NCBI RefSeq assembly: GCF_029027405.1
Contig: NZ_CP093396.1
Coordinates: forward strand, 2,763,518-2,827,517
Direction of reading: 5' to 3'
Origin: Sulfurimonas sp.
GTDB lineage: Bacteria; Campylobacterota; Campylobacteria; Campylobacterales; Sulfurimonadaceae
Length of the DNA stretch: 64,000 nucleotides
Shown: in pieces, positions 8,363 to 20,953 of the stretch
Numbering within the stretch: position 1 is the stretch's first letter
Layout: every line of letters starts with the position of its first letter
Notes under the pieces: model-generated
Told to the model about the DNA's origin: nothing
Seen by the model: only the letters and a program-made list of their open reading frames with translations
The model's database searches: none
Translations under genes and position numbers: made by a program

Positions 8363-8828
8363 TTTCTCTCCTATCGAGTAAATATAAATTATTAAGATAA
8401 ATTATTATCTTGATTGGAGTCATTATATGAGAGGTTATTTTAATTATTTATTAAACTTTATTATTAAATAACATATTTATATTGTAACTTTTTTAGAAAT
8501 TGATACTAAACTGAGTTAATAGTTAGTAAATTGTACTTTTTAAACTCTAAATATAGCAAATAAGCTAAAATAAGTAGTAAATTGAATAAAAATATTTAAT
8601 TTAGTGATAAATTTTAAAAAATATATTTTGTGATAATAATTTCACATTGTGTATAATTGTAACAATATTATCACAATTAAATCATACATTTTTCAAATAT
8701 ATACGAAAGAAGTTTCTAAAAGAAGTAAACAGAGCATATTTCATAGAAAGATTAAAAAGTGTGAATATGGATAAAGTGAATAATATCTGGGAAATAAATA
8801 AAGATTTTATATAAGATGATAGTAAAGT
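8363..8828. other. AT-rich gap between porin gene and rRNA operon
   Basis: About 470 bp of very AT-rich DNA contain the upstream region of the FadL gene (the right-hand neighbour is the 5S gene). One short open stretch on + at 8707-8814, reading KKFLKEVNRAYFIERLK and ending at TAA, could be the tail of a decayed gene but has no start. I see no other gene, tRNA or strong hairpin. Confidence 0.4.
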
Positions 8829-8836
8829 AAAAAAAA
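8829..8836 (-). terminator. T-run after 5S rRNA
   Basis: On the minus strand a run of eight T follows about 16 nt after the 5S 3' end, in a CTCTTTTTTTTAC context. It is the likely end of the rRNA transcript, perhaps using the 5S closing stem as hairpin. Confidence 0.4.
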
Positions 8837-8851
8837 GAGTTAAGAAATGAT

Positions 8852-8970
8852 CAACTAGGCAGCGACCTACATTTCCACAGATGCAATCTGCAGTATTATC
8901 AGCGATGAGAGGCTTAGCTTCTGGGTTCGGAATGGGACCAGGCGTTTCCCTCTCTCTATAGCCACCTAGA
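8852..8970 (-). rRNA. rrf: 5S ribosomal RNA
   Basis: Read on the minus strand it starts TCTAGGTGGCTATAGAG, contains the conserved CCATTCCGAACCCAGAAG core and ends GGTCGCTGCCTAGT, which pairs with the 5' end. Its length near 119 nt fits 5S. It is the last gene of the rRNA operon. The ends are estimated to within a few bases. Confidence 0.93.
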
Positions 8971-9062
8971 CAATCACATATAAAGATACCTAAGTATATT
9001 TATATGTGACTGTACGAGTCATTATTATGAGTGAGTACTCATTAAATATTAATTGTCGTGTG

Positions 9063-9087
9063 TTCTATGCCATTTCTAAGCATAGAA
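9063..9087. repeat. Stem-loop in the 23S-5S spacer, repeated before 16S
   Basis: A perfect 8-bp stem TTCTATGC/GCATAGAA lies around a 9-nt loop CATTTCTAA. The same stem with loop CATTTCGA recurs at 14407-14430 in the 16S leader. It probably plays a part in rRNA processing or antitermination; this is inference. Confidence 0.65.
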
Positions 9088-9100
9088 TATAAAGTCAACG

Positions 9101-9161
9101 AACTAAATAACTATTTGTATTACGCTTTTGGAGCTTAATACACTAAACAAGGTAGTGAACG
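9101..9161 (-). other. 23S processing-stem, 3' arm
   Basis: 9148-9161 is perfectly complementary (14 nt) to 12110-12123 beyond the 23S 5' end, and 9101-9111 is complementary (11 nt) to 12186-12196. Together they can close the long stem that RNase III cuts to release pre-23S. Confidence 0.6.
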
Positions 9162-9195
9162 AATTGCACTCTAATTAAAGAGTATGTAAAAAAAA

Positions 9196-12092
<2,897 letters not shown>

Positions 12093-12454
12093 TTTATTAT
12101 TCTAATTTGCGTTCACTACCTTGGTTAATGTACTAATACCATTACTGATATTTTAACTAATCAAGTTAGTAATTTGTTTATTGTAGTTATTTAGTTTATA
12201 ATTAATAATTTACTTATCTTATAATTTAATATACGATATGTTTCTTATTATTATATGTTGACTTTAACAATTATAATTTAATGAACAAGACTAATATAAA
12301 TAGAAGTCTAATAAAAAAGCTAAATCTCTTTAGTTCTTTTATTAGGTTTCTTATTTTTGTGTCTTACTTGTTTTTCGAAGTAGTTGTATTTGAAAAGGTG
12401 GCGAAGAATACTTTAGTATCTGAGTCAACTTTTCAAATGCAAATGCTCGAAAAA
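12093..12454 (-). other. 16S-23S spacer, 23S-proximal part
   Basis: This 362-bp spacer carries the 5' arms of the 23S processing stem (12110-12123 and 12186-12196). It has no second tRNA; the tRNA-Ala often found next to tRNA-Ile in rRNA operons is absent. An open frame running from 12281 across the tRNA gene is considered chance. Confidence 0.6.
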
Positions 12455-12531
12455 TGGTGGGCCTACCAGGACTTGAACCTGGGACCTCACCCTTATCAGG
12501 GGTGCACTCTAACCAGCTGAGCTATAGGCCC
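12455..12531 (-). tRNA. tRNA-Ile (anticodon GAU)
   Basis: The minus strand gives a 77-nt cloverleaf: acceptor GGGCCTA paired with TAGGCCC, D arm AGCTCAGCTGGTTAGAGT, anticodon loop CTGATAA, TPsiC arm GGTTCAAGTCC, and an encoded CCA end. It closely resembles the bacterial rRNA-operon tRNA-Ile. It lies between 16S and 23S. Confidence 0.97.
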
Positions 12532-12562
12532 TAAAGTGTATATTTCATTTCAAATGAATTCT

Positions 12563-12588
12563 GATCACTGAAAACTAAGCAAGTAATA
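12563..12588 (-). other. 16S processing-stem, 3' arm
   Basis: These 26 nt are complementary to 14561-14586 in the 16S leader at 25 of 26 positions. The two arms flank the 16S gene and can form the long RNase III stem of pre-16S rRNA. Confidence 0.75.
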
Positions 12589-12659
12589 AACATTAATAAC
12601 AACTGTGAGATTTTCTTTTTGTATGAAGTAATCAAACGAATGATTCTTCTTTACTCTAG

Positions 12660-14184
<1,525 letters not shown>

Positions 14185-14406
14185 TGGTCTCCTTGAAAAG
14201 GAACAAGTCCCTTCTCAATTCCTCTCACTGAAGCTAGAAACTAACAAGTAGTTTCAGATTTAGTTTAAGTAGATTCCAAATCATGTAAAGTATGTATTGC
14301 TACATATTACTGATCTTTTGCCCAAGAATTAAAATTCATTGGCTTATTGTTTTATAGTCTAAACTAACTACTGCTTAAAGTATTAGTTACGACTTTTTGT
14401 TGTATG

Positions 14407-14430
14407 TTCTATGCCATTTCGAGCATAGAA
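14407..14430. repeat. Stem-loop in the 16S leader, repeated in the 23S-5S spacer
   Basis: It has the same 8-bp stem TTCTATGC/GCATAGAA as 9063-9087, with loop CATTTCGA. The flanking bases TGT before and T/AT-rich after are also similar. Confidence 0.65.
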
Positions 14431-14560
14431 TAATAGTATCTATTACTATTTGGGAACCAAACATAACCTAAGTTATATCTGGTAACTAATAGAATAGACG
14501 GTTGTTGTTATATTAGTTATTTCTAAGTAATACTTCCAACTTAATAGTTATTATTAAGTC

Positions 14561-14586
14561 TATTACTTGCTTAGTTTTCAATGATC
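14561..14586 (-). other. 16S processing-stem, 5' arm
   Basis: It is the partner of 12563-12588; 25 of 26 positions pair by Watson-Crick rules. Confidence 0.75.
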
Positions 14587-14662
14587 TCAAACATCTTTTG
14601 GTTAACTCCTATCGAAGTCTCCCGTGAGCCTAAACATTAGGTCTCTGTGTTTGTGGATGGGA

Positions 14663-14691
14663 ATTATAGACAAAGCAACCTTCAATGTCAA
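14663..14691 (-). promoter_or_regulatory. rRNA operon promoter
   Basis: On the minus strand a perfect TTGACA (14691-14686) is followed after exactly 17 nt by a perfect TATAAT (14668-14663). This is the strongest sigma-70 consensus in the window and is placed correctly for the rRNA operon, with transcription starting near 14656. Confidence 0.85.
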
Positions 14692-14862
14692 TAGTATTTA
14701 GAAGAAATATGAAGATTTACATTAGAGTGTTTATTTTCAGTATTAATTATTAAACTTGTTCCTAAGTTCTTATATATAGTATAGAGAAATTTTGTTTGTT
14801 GCTATGCATTAACTCTTTATATATAAAATTCTCTTAACAAAATAATTTCTTAGGAGGAAAAT

Positions 14863-15561
14863 ATGGGACTATATGACCGTGATTACGCTAGAAGCGATTC
14901 ATCTACTTATGAAAATGTCGCAAAAAGCGACACACAAATTATCTCTTTTGTAAAAGAAACATATAAGCTCTTCGCAGCTTCTATGATGGCCGGAGCAGTT
15001 GGTGCTTATGTTGGTGTTCCTATGGCAGGAGCAATTGCAGCATGGTTTTTACCACTGTTTTTATTAGAGATCGGACTATTAATCGGTCTTCACTTTGTAA
15101 AACATAAGCCAGGGATTAACCTTGTAGTTATGTTTGCTTTTGTATTTATGACAGGTTTAATGCTAGCTCCTTTGCTTGCTCGTACTCTTGGCATGAGTGG
15201 CGGTGGTGCAATTATTGGTAATGCCTTTGCTATGACATCAGTAGTTTTCGGAGCAATGAGTTTTTATGCTATTAAAACTACCAAAGACTTTACATCTTAT
15301 GGTAAACCTTTAATGATCGCTCTTTTTGTTGTTATTGGCTTTTCTGTCATAAACATATTCTTGGGTAATCCAATGTTAAGCGTTATCATATCTGGAGCTG
15401 TTGTATTTTTATTTAGCATCTTGGTAGTTTATGATACTCAAAATATTATGAGAGGTGCTTATGAAACTCCAATAGACGGAGCAATTGCACTTTATTTAGA
15501 CTTTTTAAATATCTTTACTGCATTATTGCACTTATTTGGAATATTTGGTGGCGATGACTAA
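14863..15561 (+). CDS. Bax inhibitor-1/YccA-family membrane protein
   Basis: The 232-residue protein has an N-terminal polar segment (1-30) and then seven hydrophobic helices. The family signature is in the region around VYDTQNIMRGAYETPIDGAIALYLDFLNIF, near residues 193-222. BI-1/YccA proteins sit in the inner membrane; a pH-gated cation leak is known for some members, and YccA modulates FtsH. The start is secured by a perfect AGGAGG 7 nt upstream of the ATG. The last 8 bp overlap the following ThiD2-like gene. Upstream it is divergent from the rRNA promoter. No specific regulation is visible. Confidence 0.9.
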   Translation: MGLYDRDYARSDSSTYENVAKSDTQIISFVKETYKLFAASMMAGAVGAYVGVPMAGAIAAWFLPLFLLEIGLLIGLHFVKHKPGINLVVMFAFVFMTGLMLAPLLARTLGMSGGGAIIGNAFAMTSVVFGAMSFYAIKTTKDFTSYGKPLMIALFVVIGFSVINIFLGNPMLSVIISGAVVFLFSILVVYDTQNIMRGAYETPIDGAIALYLDFLNIFTALLHLFGIFGGDD

Positions 15562-15967
15562 AAATCAACTTTCACCCGAACTTTTTCGGGTGTGTGATGC
15601 AAACTTGAATCGCTTAAAAGAAGGTATTCGCGTTGTAGAAGATATAATGCGTTATCGTGACAATAACAAAACTCTCTCAAAAAAACTCAAAGAACTTAGA
15701 CATAAAGCAAGAATTCAAGAGACTACAGAACTTTTGACTAACAGAGATAGCATTAATGATGTTCTTCGTCCATCTACAAAAAGTGAGCAAACCAGAACAG
15801 ACATAAAGAGTATAATTCTTGCAAACTTTAAAAGAGCTCAGGAATCTTCCCGTGTTTTAGAAGAACTTTTTAAACTTAATAATATCGCTTATAGTGAAAA
15901 TTTTAAATATATAAGATACGAACTTTATACTCTTGAAAAAGAAATAATACTTAACGAGAGTGAATAA
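15554..15967 (+). CDS. ThiD2-like protein (thiamine pathway)
   Basis: The 137-residue product contains FRVCDANLNRLKEGIRVVEDIMRY and later SSRVLEELFK, the pattern of the ThiD2 domain. This domain stands alone or is fused ahead of thiamine-phosphate synthase in other bacteria, and is described as a hydroxymethylpyrimidine-phosphate kinase; older annotation calls it thiamine-phosphate pyrophosphorylase. I chose the ATG at 15554, which overlaps the BI-1 stop by 8 bp and has GGTGG upstream; a TTG further up at 15536 is possible. Its 3' end overlaps the convergent methyltransferase gene by 17 bp. Family call fairly confident; activity inferred from the family. Confidence 0.75.
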   Translation: MTKNQLSPELFRVCDANLNRLKEGIRVVEDIMRYRDNNKTLSKKLKELRHKARIQETTELLTNRDSINDVLRPSTKSEQTRTDIKSIILANFKRAQESSRVLEELFKLNNIAYSENFKYIRYELYTLEKEIILNESE

Positions 15968-16637
15968 AAACAACTTCAAATTCTAAATAATTTAGAGGAT
16001 ATTCATTTAAAAGTTTTTTCGTTTGTTTATAATCTAGTACTTTTCTTGCACCACTTACTCCACTATTTTTTATATACTTAAACATCTCTCTTGTTGAGTG
16101 AAACTCTAATTTATACTTAACAACTTCAAAACTTGCGTCAAAGTATTTTTTTTGAAGTTTATTTATTGTACCTACACTTCTTAAAAGTGGTTTTATAGAT
16201 GCTGTTTCACTTAAAGTTTTAAAAGTATTTTGCGTAAAAACAGCTAAAGCTACTGGTGCATTCAACTCTTTTATATTTTTAAACACCATCTCAAGGTCAT
16301 CTGCCCACTGCAAAGCAGATGCTGAAAAAATATAATCATAACTATATGTTGATAAGTTTTCAAAAAGTGTTTTATCGTTAAAGTCACCATAGATGCATTC
16401 ACAATTTTTTGCTTTTGGATGTAGTTCAAGCATGCCAGCCGCGAAATCTACACCTGTAAAATGTTTATACTTCCATGTAAGGCTGTCATGTAAACTACCA
16501 CTACCACAACCTAAATCTAAAATATTTCTAGGTTTTCCTTTAACATTTTTGAGTAGTTTTTTTATGACTTTTTTTTGGATTATATTATAGCTACCGTACT
16601 CCGTAGCATGTTTTGAAAATTCTGAGCTTACCTTCAT
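15951..16637 (-). CDS. BioC-like SAM-dependent methyltransferase
   Basis: The 228-residue protein has the class I SAM-binding motif ILDLGCGSGSLHDSL (residues 39-53), the acidic GVDFAAGML segment and the SASALQWADDLEMVF motif. Together with the N-terminal F-KHATEYGSYNIIQKKV these resemble BioC, which methylates malonyl-ACP to start biotin synthesis. It overlaps the permease gene by 4 bp and is the last gene of the leftward zinc-transporter operon, an odd place for a biotin gene; no other bio gene is in the window. The alternative is a generic methyltransferase. Its 3' end overlaps the ThiD2-like gene. Confidence 0.7.
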   Translation of the reverse strand: MKVSSEFSKHATEYGSYNIIQKKVIKKLLKNVKGKPRNILDLGCGSGSLHDSLTWKYKHFTGVDFAAGMLELHPKAKNCECIYGDFNDKTLFENLSTYSYDYIFSASALQWADDLEMVFKNIKELNAPVALAVFTQNTFKTLSETASIKPLLRSVGTINKLQKKYFDASFEVVKYKLEFHSTREMFKYIKNSGVSGARKVLDYKQTKKLLNEYPLNYLEFEVVFIHSR

Positions 16638-17431
16638 CTTTTGTTACTAACTAAAGAAACTATAAAAATAACTAAAATAGACAACACGATAGTAGCCCCA
16701 GAAGGAAGTGAGAAGTAAAAAGAAAGAGTCATACCAGAGATAACACTAAGTAGAGCAAAAACTAAAGAGATAAGAATTGTCTTTACAAAACCCTGTCTAA
16801 ACTGAAGTGCTGAAACAGTAGGTATAACCATCAATGCCCCAATAAGTAAACTCCCAACAACCCTAATAGAAAGAGCAATAATAACAGCAACAATACTCAC
16901 AAGTAAAAAGTTTAATAATTTGACTTTTATTCCGCTTGTTTGCGCTACTTCTTCATCATAAGCAATAAAATAAAACTCTTTTGAAAAGGCAAGTAGAACT
17001 CCTAAACACAGTACTCCAAATATTGCTATTGTCCAAACATCTTGTGTACTTACAGATAGAATGGAGCCAAAAAGATAAGAAAATAGTGAGTTGTTAAAAG
17101 CACCGCCTAAAGAAACTATGATTACTGCTATTGCCAAAGAACCAGATAGCATTATGGCTAAAACAGCATCTGAGTACAAAGAAAACTGACCTCTTAAATA
17201 CTCGATAAGCCATGCCGATAAAATAGATACAATCACAGCCATCCAAATAGGGTTCAAGCCTGCAACCAAGCCAACAGCAACACCAACAAGAGCTGCGTGA
17301 GCAAGAGTTTCACTTATCATAGAGTAGCGTCTAAGTACAATAAAAGTTCCACTAACAGAAGCAAGAACGGCAATAATCATACCTGCCAAAAAAGCTCTTT
17401 GCATAAAATCGTAGGAAAGCATTTCACTCAT
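16634..17431 (-). CDS. znuB: Zinc/manganese ABC transporter permease
   Basis: This is an inner-membrane permease of the ABC-3 family, 265 residues with about eight hydrophobic helices. It contains family motifs near LRRYSMISETLAHAALVGVAVG and IRVVGSLLIGALMVIPTVSA. I place the start at the ATG at 17431, one base after the stop of the ATPase gene (TAAGATG). A longer frame to 17470 exists but would overlap the ATPase gene by 38 bp. It lies in the operon znuA-znuC-znuB-methyltransferase. The metal is inferred from the His-rich binding protein; ZnuB and the manganese-type permeases cannot be separated by eye. Confidence 0.88.
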   Translation of the reverse strand: MSEMLSYDFMQRAFLAGMIIAVLASVSGTFIVLRRYSMISETLAHAALVGVAVGLVAGLNPIWMAVIVSILSAWLIEYLRGQFSLYSDAVLAIMLSGSLAIAVIIVSLGGAFNNSLFSYLFGSILSVSTQDVWTIAIFGVLCLGVLLAFSKEFYFIAYDEEVAQTSGIKVKLLNFLLVSIVAVIIALSIRVVGSLLIGALMVIPTVSALQFRQGFVKTILISLVFALLSVISGMTLSFYFSLPSGATIVLSILVIFIVSLVSNKR

Positions 17432-17432
17432 C

Positions 17433-18197
17433 TTAATGCCCATGCTTATGGTTGTGAAGTAAATGAGCATCTATACCGTAAAGCTCACTCATCTCTTCAC
17501 AACTCAAAGCTTCTTTTGGGTTATTGCAGATTGTTGCTTTTTGATTAATCGTAAAGAGCCTAGCTATATCATCTGCTATCACGCCTATATCGTGGGTAAT
17601 AAATAATATTGTTATTTTTTCATTTGTATTTAATTCTTGTAAAAGGGCATAAAACCTTTTTTGTGAAGGAACATCCACCCCTGTATTTGGCTCATCTAAA
17701 ATCAAAATTTCTGGTCTGGATGCTAATGCTCTAGCTATCATAACTCTTTGTCTTTGCCCGCCAGAGAGTGTTCCAATCATCTTATCTTTTAACTCGCTAA
17801 CATCCATTTTTTGCATTGCATCTAGGACGATTAATTCATCTTCTTTATTAAAACTTTTAAAAAAACCTTTTTGCGAGATTCTTCCCATCTTAACAACATC
17901 TTGCACAGTAGCAGGAAACGAGGCATCTACATGAGTCGCTCTTTGAGGAACATAACCTATCTTCCCCCACTCTTTAAACTTTTTGATTTTTTTTCCAAAG
18001 ATTCTAACCTCGCCACTAGTGGGAGCATCTAAGCCTAAAAGAATTCTAATTAGTGTTGTTTTTCCGCCACCATTTGGTCCAATGATTGCAATATACTCTG
18101 CGCTATAAATCTCCAAAGAGATGTTTGAAAGTATCTCTTGACCTTTTATTTTAAAAGTAAGATTTTTTACATCAAAGATAGGAAGTGAAAACTTCAT
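17433..18197 (-). CDS. znuC: Zinc-type ABC transporter ATP-binding protein
   Basis: The 254-residue protein has the ABC hallmarks in order: Walker A GPNGGGKTT (about 39-47), Q loop in YVPQRA, signature LSGGQRQR (about 143-150), Walker B ILILDEPN and the switch His in FITHD. It ends in a His-rich tail (HLLHNHKHGH), as often seen in zinc uptake ATPases. It overlaps the binding-protein gene upstream by 4 bp and is followed after one base by the permease, a tight operon. Confidence 0.92.
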   Translation of the reverse strand: MKFSLPIFDVKNLTFKIKGQEILSNISLEIYSAEYIAIIGPNGGGKTTLIRILLGLDAPTSGEVRIFGKKIKKFKEWGKIGYVPQRATHVDASFPATVQDVVKMGRISQKGFFKSFNKEDELIVLDAMQKMDVSELKDKMIGTLSGGQRQRVMIARALASRPEILILDEPNTGVDVPSQKRFYALLQELNTNEKITILFITHDIGVIADDIARLFTINQKATICNNPKEALSCEEMSELYGIDAHLLHNHKHGH

Positions 18198-19123
18198 TCA
18201 CATTCCAAAGCTTTTGAGATTTTTTCTAAATTTTCTAGCATTATGGTTTCATAAGAGAGTTTTTTATCAGCTTCATCACGCGTGATATTTCCTAAAGGTT
18301 GAAGAACATCAACGCTAACTTGTGCCTCGTTCGCTATGCTTTTTATAGCCTTATCACTTACAAAACTCTCAAAAAATACGGTTGATATGTTATGCTCTTT
18401 TATGTGCTCTATAAGTCTAACCATACTCTTAGCACTTGGCTGAGCATCTGGAGAAAGACCACTTAGTGCTTCAATACCAAAACCATAGTTTTTACTTAAA
18501 TACGAAAATGCATTATGATTTACTATGATTGTGTCTTTTTTACAATTTTCAAGTGTTGTTTTATACTTAGCATCTAGACTTTTTAACATTTTTATATAAT
18601 TATCTCGATTTGTCTCAAACAGCTCTTTATCTTTTGGAGATAATTTTATAAACTCTTTACAAATAAGCTTCGTTGCAATAATCATGTTTTGTATATCTAA
18701 CCAATAATGTGGGTCAGATGCTTCATCTTCATGGTGAGCATGATGAGAGTGTTCATCAATATCTAGACTATTAAGCTTCACATATTTACTCATATCAACA
18801 ACTCTCGACTTAAACTCAAAAGAGTGTGTCCAAGGTTCAAGTCCCGCTCCACTGTAAATAACTAAATCGCTCTGTAAAATCTTAGCCATTAATTTTGGCG
18901 TTGGTTCAAAACTATGAGCATCTACACCAAAAGGCAAAATCGTAATAATGTCAAAAGTCTCTTGTGAAATATGATTAGCAATATCATAGATACTAAAATT
19001 AGAAATAGCAATACTTTGTTTTTGACTTTGTTGTTCTAGCTCTTTATCTTTTTTTGAAACATACATCTGTAAAAGAAAAGTAGCAATAACTAAAATAAAA
19101 ATAACATTTCTAAAATCTTTCAT
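18194..19123 (-). CDS. znuA: Zinc-type substrate-binding protein
   Basis: This is a periplasmic cluster A-I solute-binding protein of 309 residues when started at the ATG at 19123 (MKDFRNVIFILVIATFLLQM, a signal or anchor segment). A longer frame to 19207 exists but would cover the predicted promoter. Motifs are PFGVDAHSFEPTP (first metal His), the His-rich loop DEHSHHAHHEDE, DPHYWLD, IVNHNAFSYL and FFESFVSDK. The His-rich loop favours zinc over manganese. First gene of the operon. An AT-rich palindrome-like stretch (19163-19177) overlaps the promoter region, but I cannot call a Zur site. Confidence 0.9.
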   Translation of the reverse strand: MKDFRNVIFILVIATFLLQMYVSKKDKELEQQSQKQSIAISNFSIYDIANHISQETFDIITILPFGVDAHSFEPTPKLMAKILQSDLVIYSGAGLEPWTHSFEFKSRVVDMSKYVKLNSLDIDEHSHHAHHEDEASDPHYWLDIQNMIIATKLICKEFIKLSPKDKELFETNRDNYIKMLKSLDAKYKTTLENCKKDTIIVNHNAFSYLSKNYGFGIEALSGLSPDAQPSAKSMVRLIEHIKEHNISTVFFESFVSDKAIKSIANEAQVSVDVLQPLGNITRDEADKKLSYETIMLENLEKISKALECE

Positions 19124-19145
19124 AATTGTCCAATATTTTTCTGAA

Positions 19146-19151
19146 ATTATA
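19146..19151 (-). promoter_or_regulatory. -10 box of the zinc transporter operon
   Basis: TATAAT on the minus strand lies 23 nt before the chosen znuA ATG. It is back-to-back with the secG promoter at 19182-19187. It supports the shorter znuA start. Confidence 0.5.
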
Positions 19152-19181
19152 TCCAATTTTGTAATAATTAAATTATTTGGG

Positions 19182-19187
19182 TATAAT
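19182..19187 (+). promoter_or_regulatory. -10 box of secG and its leader
   Basis: TATAAT in the context GGGTATAATTCGCAAC lies about 97 nt before the secG ATG, leaving a structured 5' untranslated region. Confidence 0.6.
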
Positions 19188-19193
19188 TCGCAA

Positions 19194-19284
19194 CTTTCAA
19201 ACTGCATGGAAAATAAATCGCACTAGTGCGATGGGCTTCCTGCCAAAGGAAACCAAGCGTTAGCGTAATTAAAGGAATTTATAA
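19194..19284 (+). ncRNA. Structured leader upstream of secG
   Basis: Between the -10 box and secG lie two stem-loops. The first is the self-complementary TCGCAC-TA-GTGCGA (19218-19231). The second pairs GG-c-TTCCT with AGGAA-a-CC at about 19234-19254. A 10-codon frame MGFLPKETKR, starting at an ATG just after the first hairpin, covers the second. secG follows with an AAAGGAA ribosome site. I cannot match it to a known riboswitch. Leader peptide, thermosensor or small RNA are all possible. Confidence 0.4.
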
Positions 19285-19647
19285 ATGACAACTAGTTTTT
19301 TACTTATTGTTCAGATAGTTTTAGTCGTAATACTAGTAATAGCTGTACTTTTACAAAAAAGCTCAAGCATAGGTCTTGGCGCATATAGTGGCTCTAATGA
19401 GTCTGTTTTTGGAGCTAAGGGACCGACTGCTTTTTTAGCAAAAGCTACATTTCTTATAGGTTTTTTGTTTGTTTCAAACACCATTGCTCTAGGGTACCTT
19501 TACTCAAGTAGTGCTCAGGCATCTGTTGTAGACAACATAGTTGAGACAACAAAAGTTGTAGCACCAAATGCGACTACTCCTATTGAAGCACCACTTGCTG
19601 CTCCTGTTGCCAAAGAAGCAACTCCAACGACAAATACAACAAAATAG
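19285..19647 (+). CDS. secG: Preprotein translocase subunit SecG
   Basis: This accessory subunit of the SecYEG channel assists protein export across the inner membrane. The 120-residue product has two hydrophobic helices (about 4-23 and 50-73). The conserved SecG stretch LLQKSSSIGLGAYSGSNESVFGAKGP lies between them, and the tail is low-complexity Ala/Pro/Thr. The ATG is preceded by AAAGGAA. The stop codon is embedded in a 12-bp terminator stem. Transcription probably starts about 95 nt upstream. Confidence 0.93.
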   Translation: MTTSFLLIVQIVLVVILVIAVLLQKSSSIGLGAYSGSNESVFGAKGPTAFLAKATFLIGFLFVSNTIALGYLYSSSAQASVVDNIVETTKVVAPNATTPIEAPLAAPVAKEATPTTNTTK

Positions 19648-19667
19648 TTGCGATTTCGCAACTATTT
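19642..19667 (+). terminator. Hairpin at the end of secG
   Basis: A perfect 12-bp stem (19642-19653 with 19656-19667) with a TT loop contains the secG stop and is followed by CTATCC. The A-rich 5' arm and T-rich 3' arm resemble a bidirectional terminator. Confidence 0.6.
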
Positions 19668-19729
19668 CTATCCTTTAAACTATTCTCGCTACAATATCAT
19701 ACTAATTTTTCAAACAACAAGGAAGATAA

Positions 19730-20287
19730 ATGCTAAATGAAATACATGACGAATGTGAAACTAAAATGACATCAAGCATAGAGCATATGCAAAGAGATTT
19801 TAAAACACTTAGAACAGGAAAAGTTACAACTTCTGTTTTAGATAATGTAAAAATTGATTATTATGGAACTCCAACTTCTTTAGATCAAGTTGGTTCAGTA
19901 ATCGCTGTAGATGCAACAACTATTGTAATTAATCCTTGGGAAAAGAATTTGTTATCACTTATAGAGTCGGCAATCTCTTCAGGTAATGTCGGAGCAAGTC
20001 CGAATAACGATGGAGATCAAATAAAACTATACTTTCCTGCTATGACAGTAGAGCAAAGAAAAGAGTCGGTTAAGCAAATGAAGGGAATGGGTGAGAATGC
20101 AAAAGTTTCTATTAGAAACGATAGAAAACACGCGAACGACCAAATAAAAAAACTTGAAAAAGATAAAGAAGTCACACAAGATGAATCAAAATCTGCTCAA
20201 GATTCTATACAAAAAACAACTGATAAATTTACTACAAAAATAGAAACTATTTTAAAAAATAAAGAAACAGAAATACTAAAAGTTTAA
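19730..20287 (+). CDS. frr: Ribosome recycling factor
   Basis: This protein splits post-termination ribosomes together with EF-G. At 185 residues it has the family length. It shows the N-terminal helix [33 protein letters not shown], the domain II segment [16 protein letters not shown] and the C-terminal helix with [19 protein letters not shown]. The ATG follows AAGGAAG. It lies 20 bp before pyrE on the same strand, so the pair is likely an operon. Confidence 0.96.
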   Translation: MLNEIHDECETKMTSSIEHMQRDFKTLRTGKVTTSVLDNVKIDYYGTPTSLDQVGSVIAVDATTIVINPWEKNLLSLIESAISSGNVGASPNNDGDQIKLYFPAMTVEQRKESVKQMKGMGENAKVSIRNDRKHANDQIKKLEKDKEVTQDESKSAQDSIQKTTDKFTTKIETILKNKETEILKV

Positions 20288-20307
20288 TTCAGTTAAAGGT
20301 AAGCAAG

Positions 20308-20916
20308 ATGGATGTTAAAAAAATATATATGGATGCAGATGCTCTTTTAGAAGGGCATTTTAAGCTTAGCAGTGGAAATCACTCACAGTTTTATCTACAA
20401 TCTGCAAAAGTGTTAGAAGACCCAAAAACTGCAAAAACTTTAGCAGATGCACTATCTAAAGACATCAAAGAAAGTGGACTTAAGATAGATACAGTCTGCG
20501 CTCCTGCACTTGGTGGACTCATCGCAGGTTTTGCCCTAGCTCAGGCTCTTGGTGTTCGTTTTATATTTGCTGAGAGAGTTGATGGTGTTATGAATATTCG
20601 TCGTGGCTTTGAAGTAAGTAAGGGCGAAAAAGTTTTAATGTGTGAGGACATCATTACAACAGGTGGTTCTGCCATGGAAGCGGCTAAAGTTGTAAAAGAA
20701 CTTGGTGGCGAAATAGTTGGTGTTGCAGCACTCGCTAATCGTGGTTTTTGTAAACGACAAAACAATAGCATCCAAACAAAACCTAACTGCAAACTTCCTC
20801 AAGACATACCATTTTTTGCTCTTGCTGATTTTACATTCGAAATGTACTCTCCAGATGCTTGTCCATTGTGCAAAGATGGAAGTAAAGCTATAAAACCAGG
20901 TTCTAGAGGCAATTAG
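20308..20916 (+). CDS. pyrE: Orotate phosphoribosyltransferase
   Basis: It joins orotate to PRPP in pyrimidine synthesis. The 202-residue protein has the PRPP-binding motif [17 protein letters not shown] (about 111-127), the [17 protein letters not shown]-terminal region and the [13 protein letters not shown] substrate loop. The C-terminus ends with [20 protein letters not shown], typical of the longer bacterial PyrE type. It is followed by a terminator shared with the convergent antiporter gene. Confidence 0.95.
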   Translation: MDVKKIYMDADALLEGHFKLSSGNHSQFYLQSAKVLEDPKTAKTLADALSKDIKESGLKIDTVCAPALGGLIAGFALAQALGVRFIFAERVDGVMNIRRGFEVSKGEKVLMCEDIITTGGSAMEAAKVVKELGGEIVGVAALANRGFCKRQNNSIQTKPNCKLPQDIPFFALADFTFEMYSPDACPLCKDGSKAIKPGSRGN

Positions 20917-20927
20917 CTAGTAGTCCG

Positions 20928-20949
20928 AAAAAGGAACAAGTCCCTTTTT
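20928..20949. terminator. Bidirectional terminator between pyrE and the antiporter gene
   Basis: Arms AAAAAGG and CCTTTTT enclose an 8-nt loop, giving U-rich tails in both directions between convergent genes. Eighteen of its bases recur in the 16S leader at 14196-14213. Confidence 0.7.
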
Positions 20950-20953
20950 CTTC

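Larger units (their letters stand above)
14185..14656 (-). other. rRNA operon leader
   Basis: This transcribed leader of about 470 nt lies between the promoter and 16S. It holds the 5' arm of the 16S processing stem (14561-14586), the repeated stem-loop at 14407-14430, and a short hairpin next to mature 16S (14196-14213). The last shares 18 identical bases with the terminator at 20928-20949. No protein gene is seen. Confidence 0.65.

Noticed and set aside
8707..8814. Open stretch KKFLKEVNRAYFIERLK ending in TAA
   Set aside because: It has no start codon or ribosome site and is only 35 codons; it could be a gene remnant, but a second frame in the same place is also open.
12281..12520. 79-codon frame between 23S and 16S
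   Set aside because: It runs through the tRNA-Ile gene, and its sequence is explained by the spacer and tRNA.
17432..17470. Longer start for the zinc permease
   Set aside because: It would overlap the ATPase gene by 38 bp; the ATG at 17431, one base after the stop, fits the operon and the family.
19124..19207. Longer start for the zinc-binding protein
   Set aside because: The extension covers a TATAAT on the same strand and places 28 non-signal residues before the export signal.
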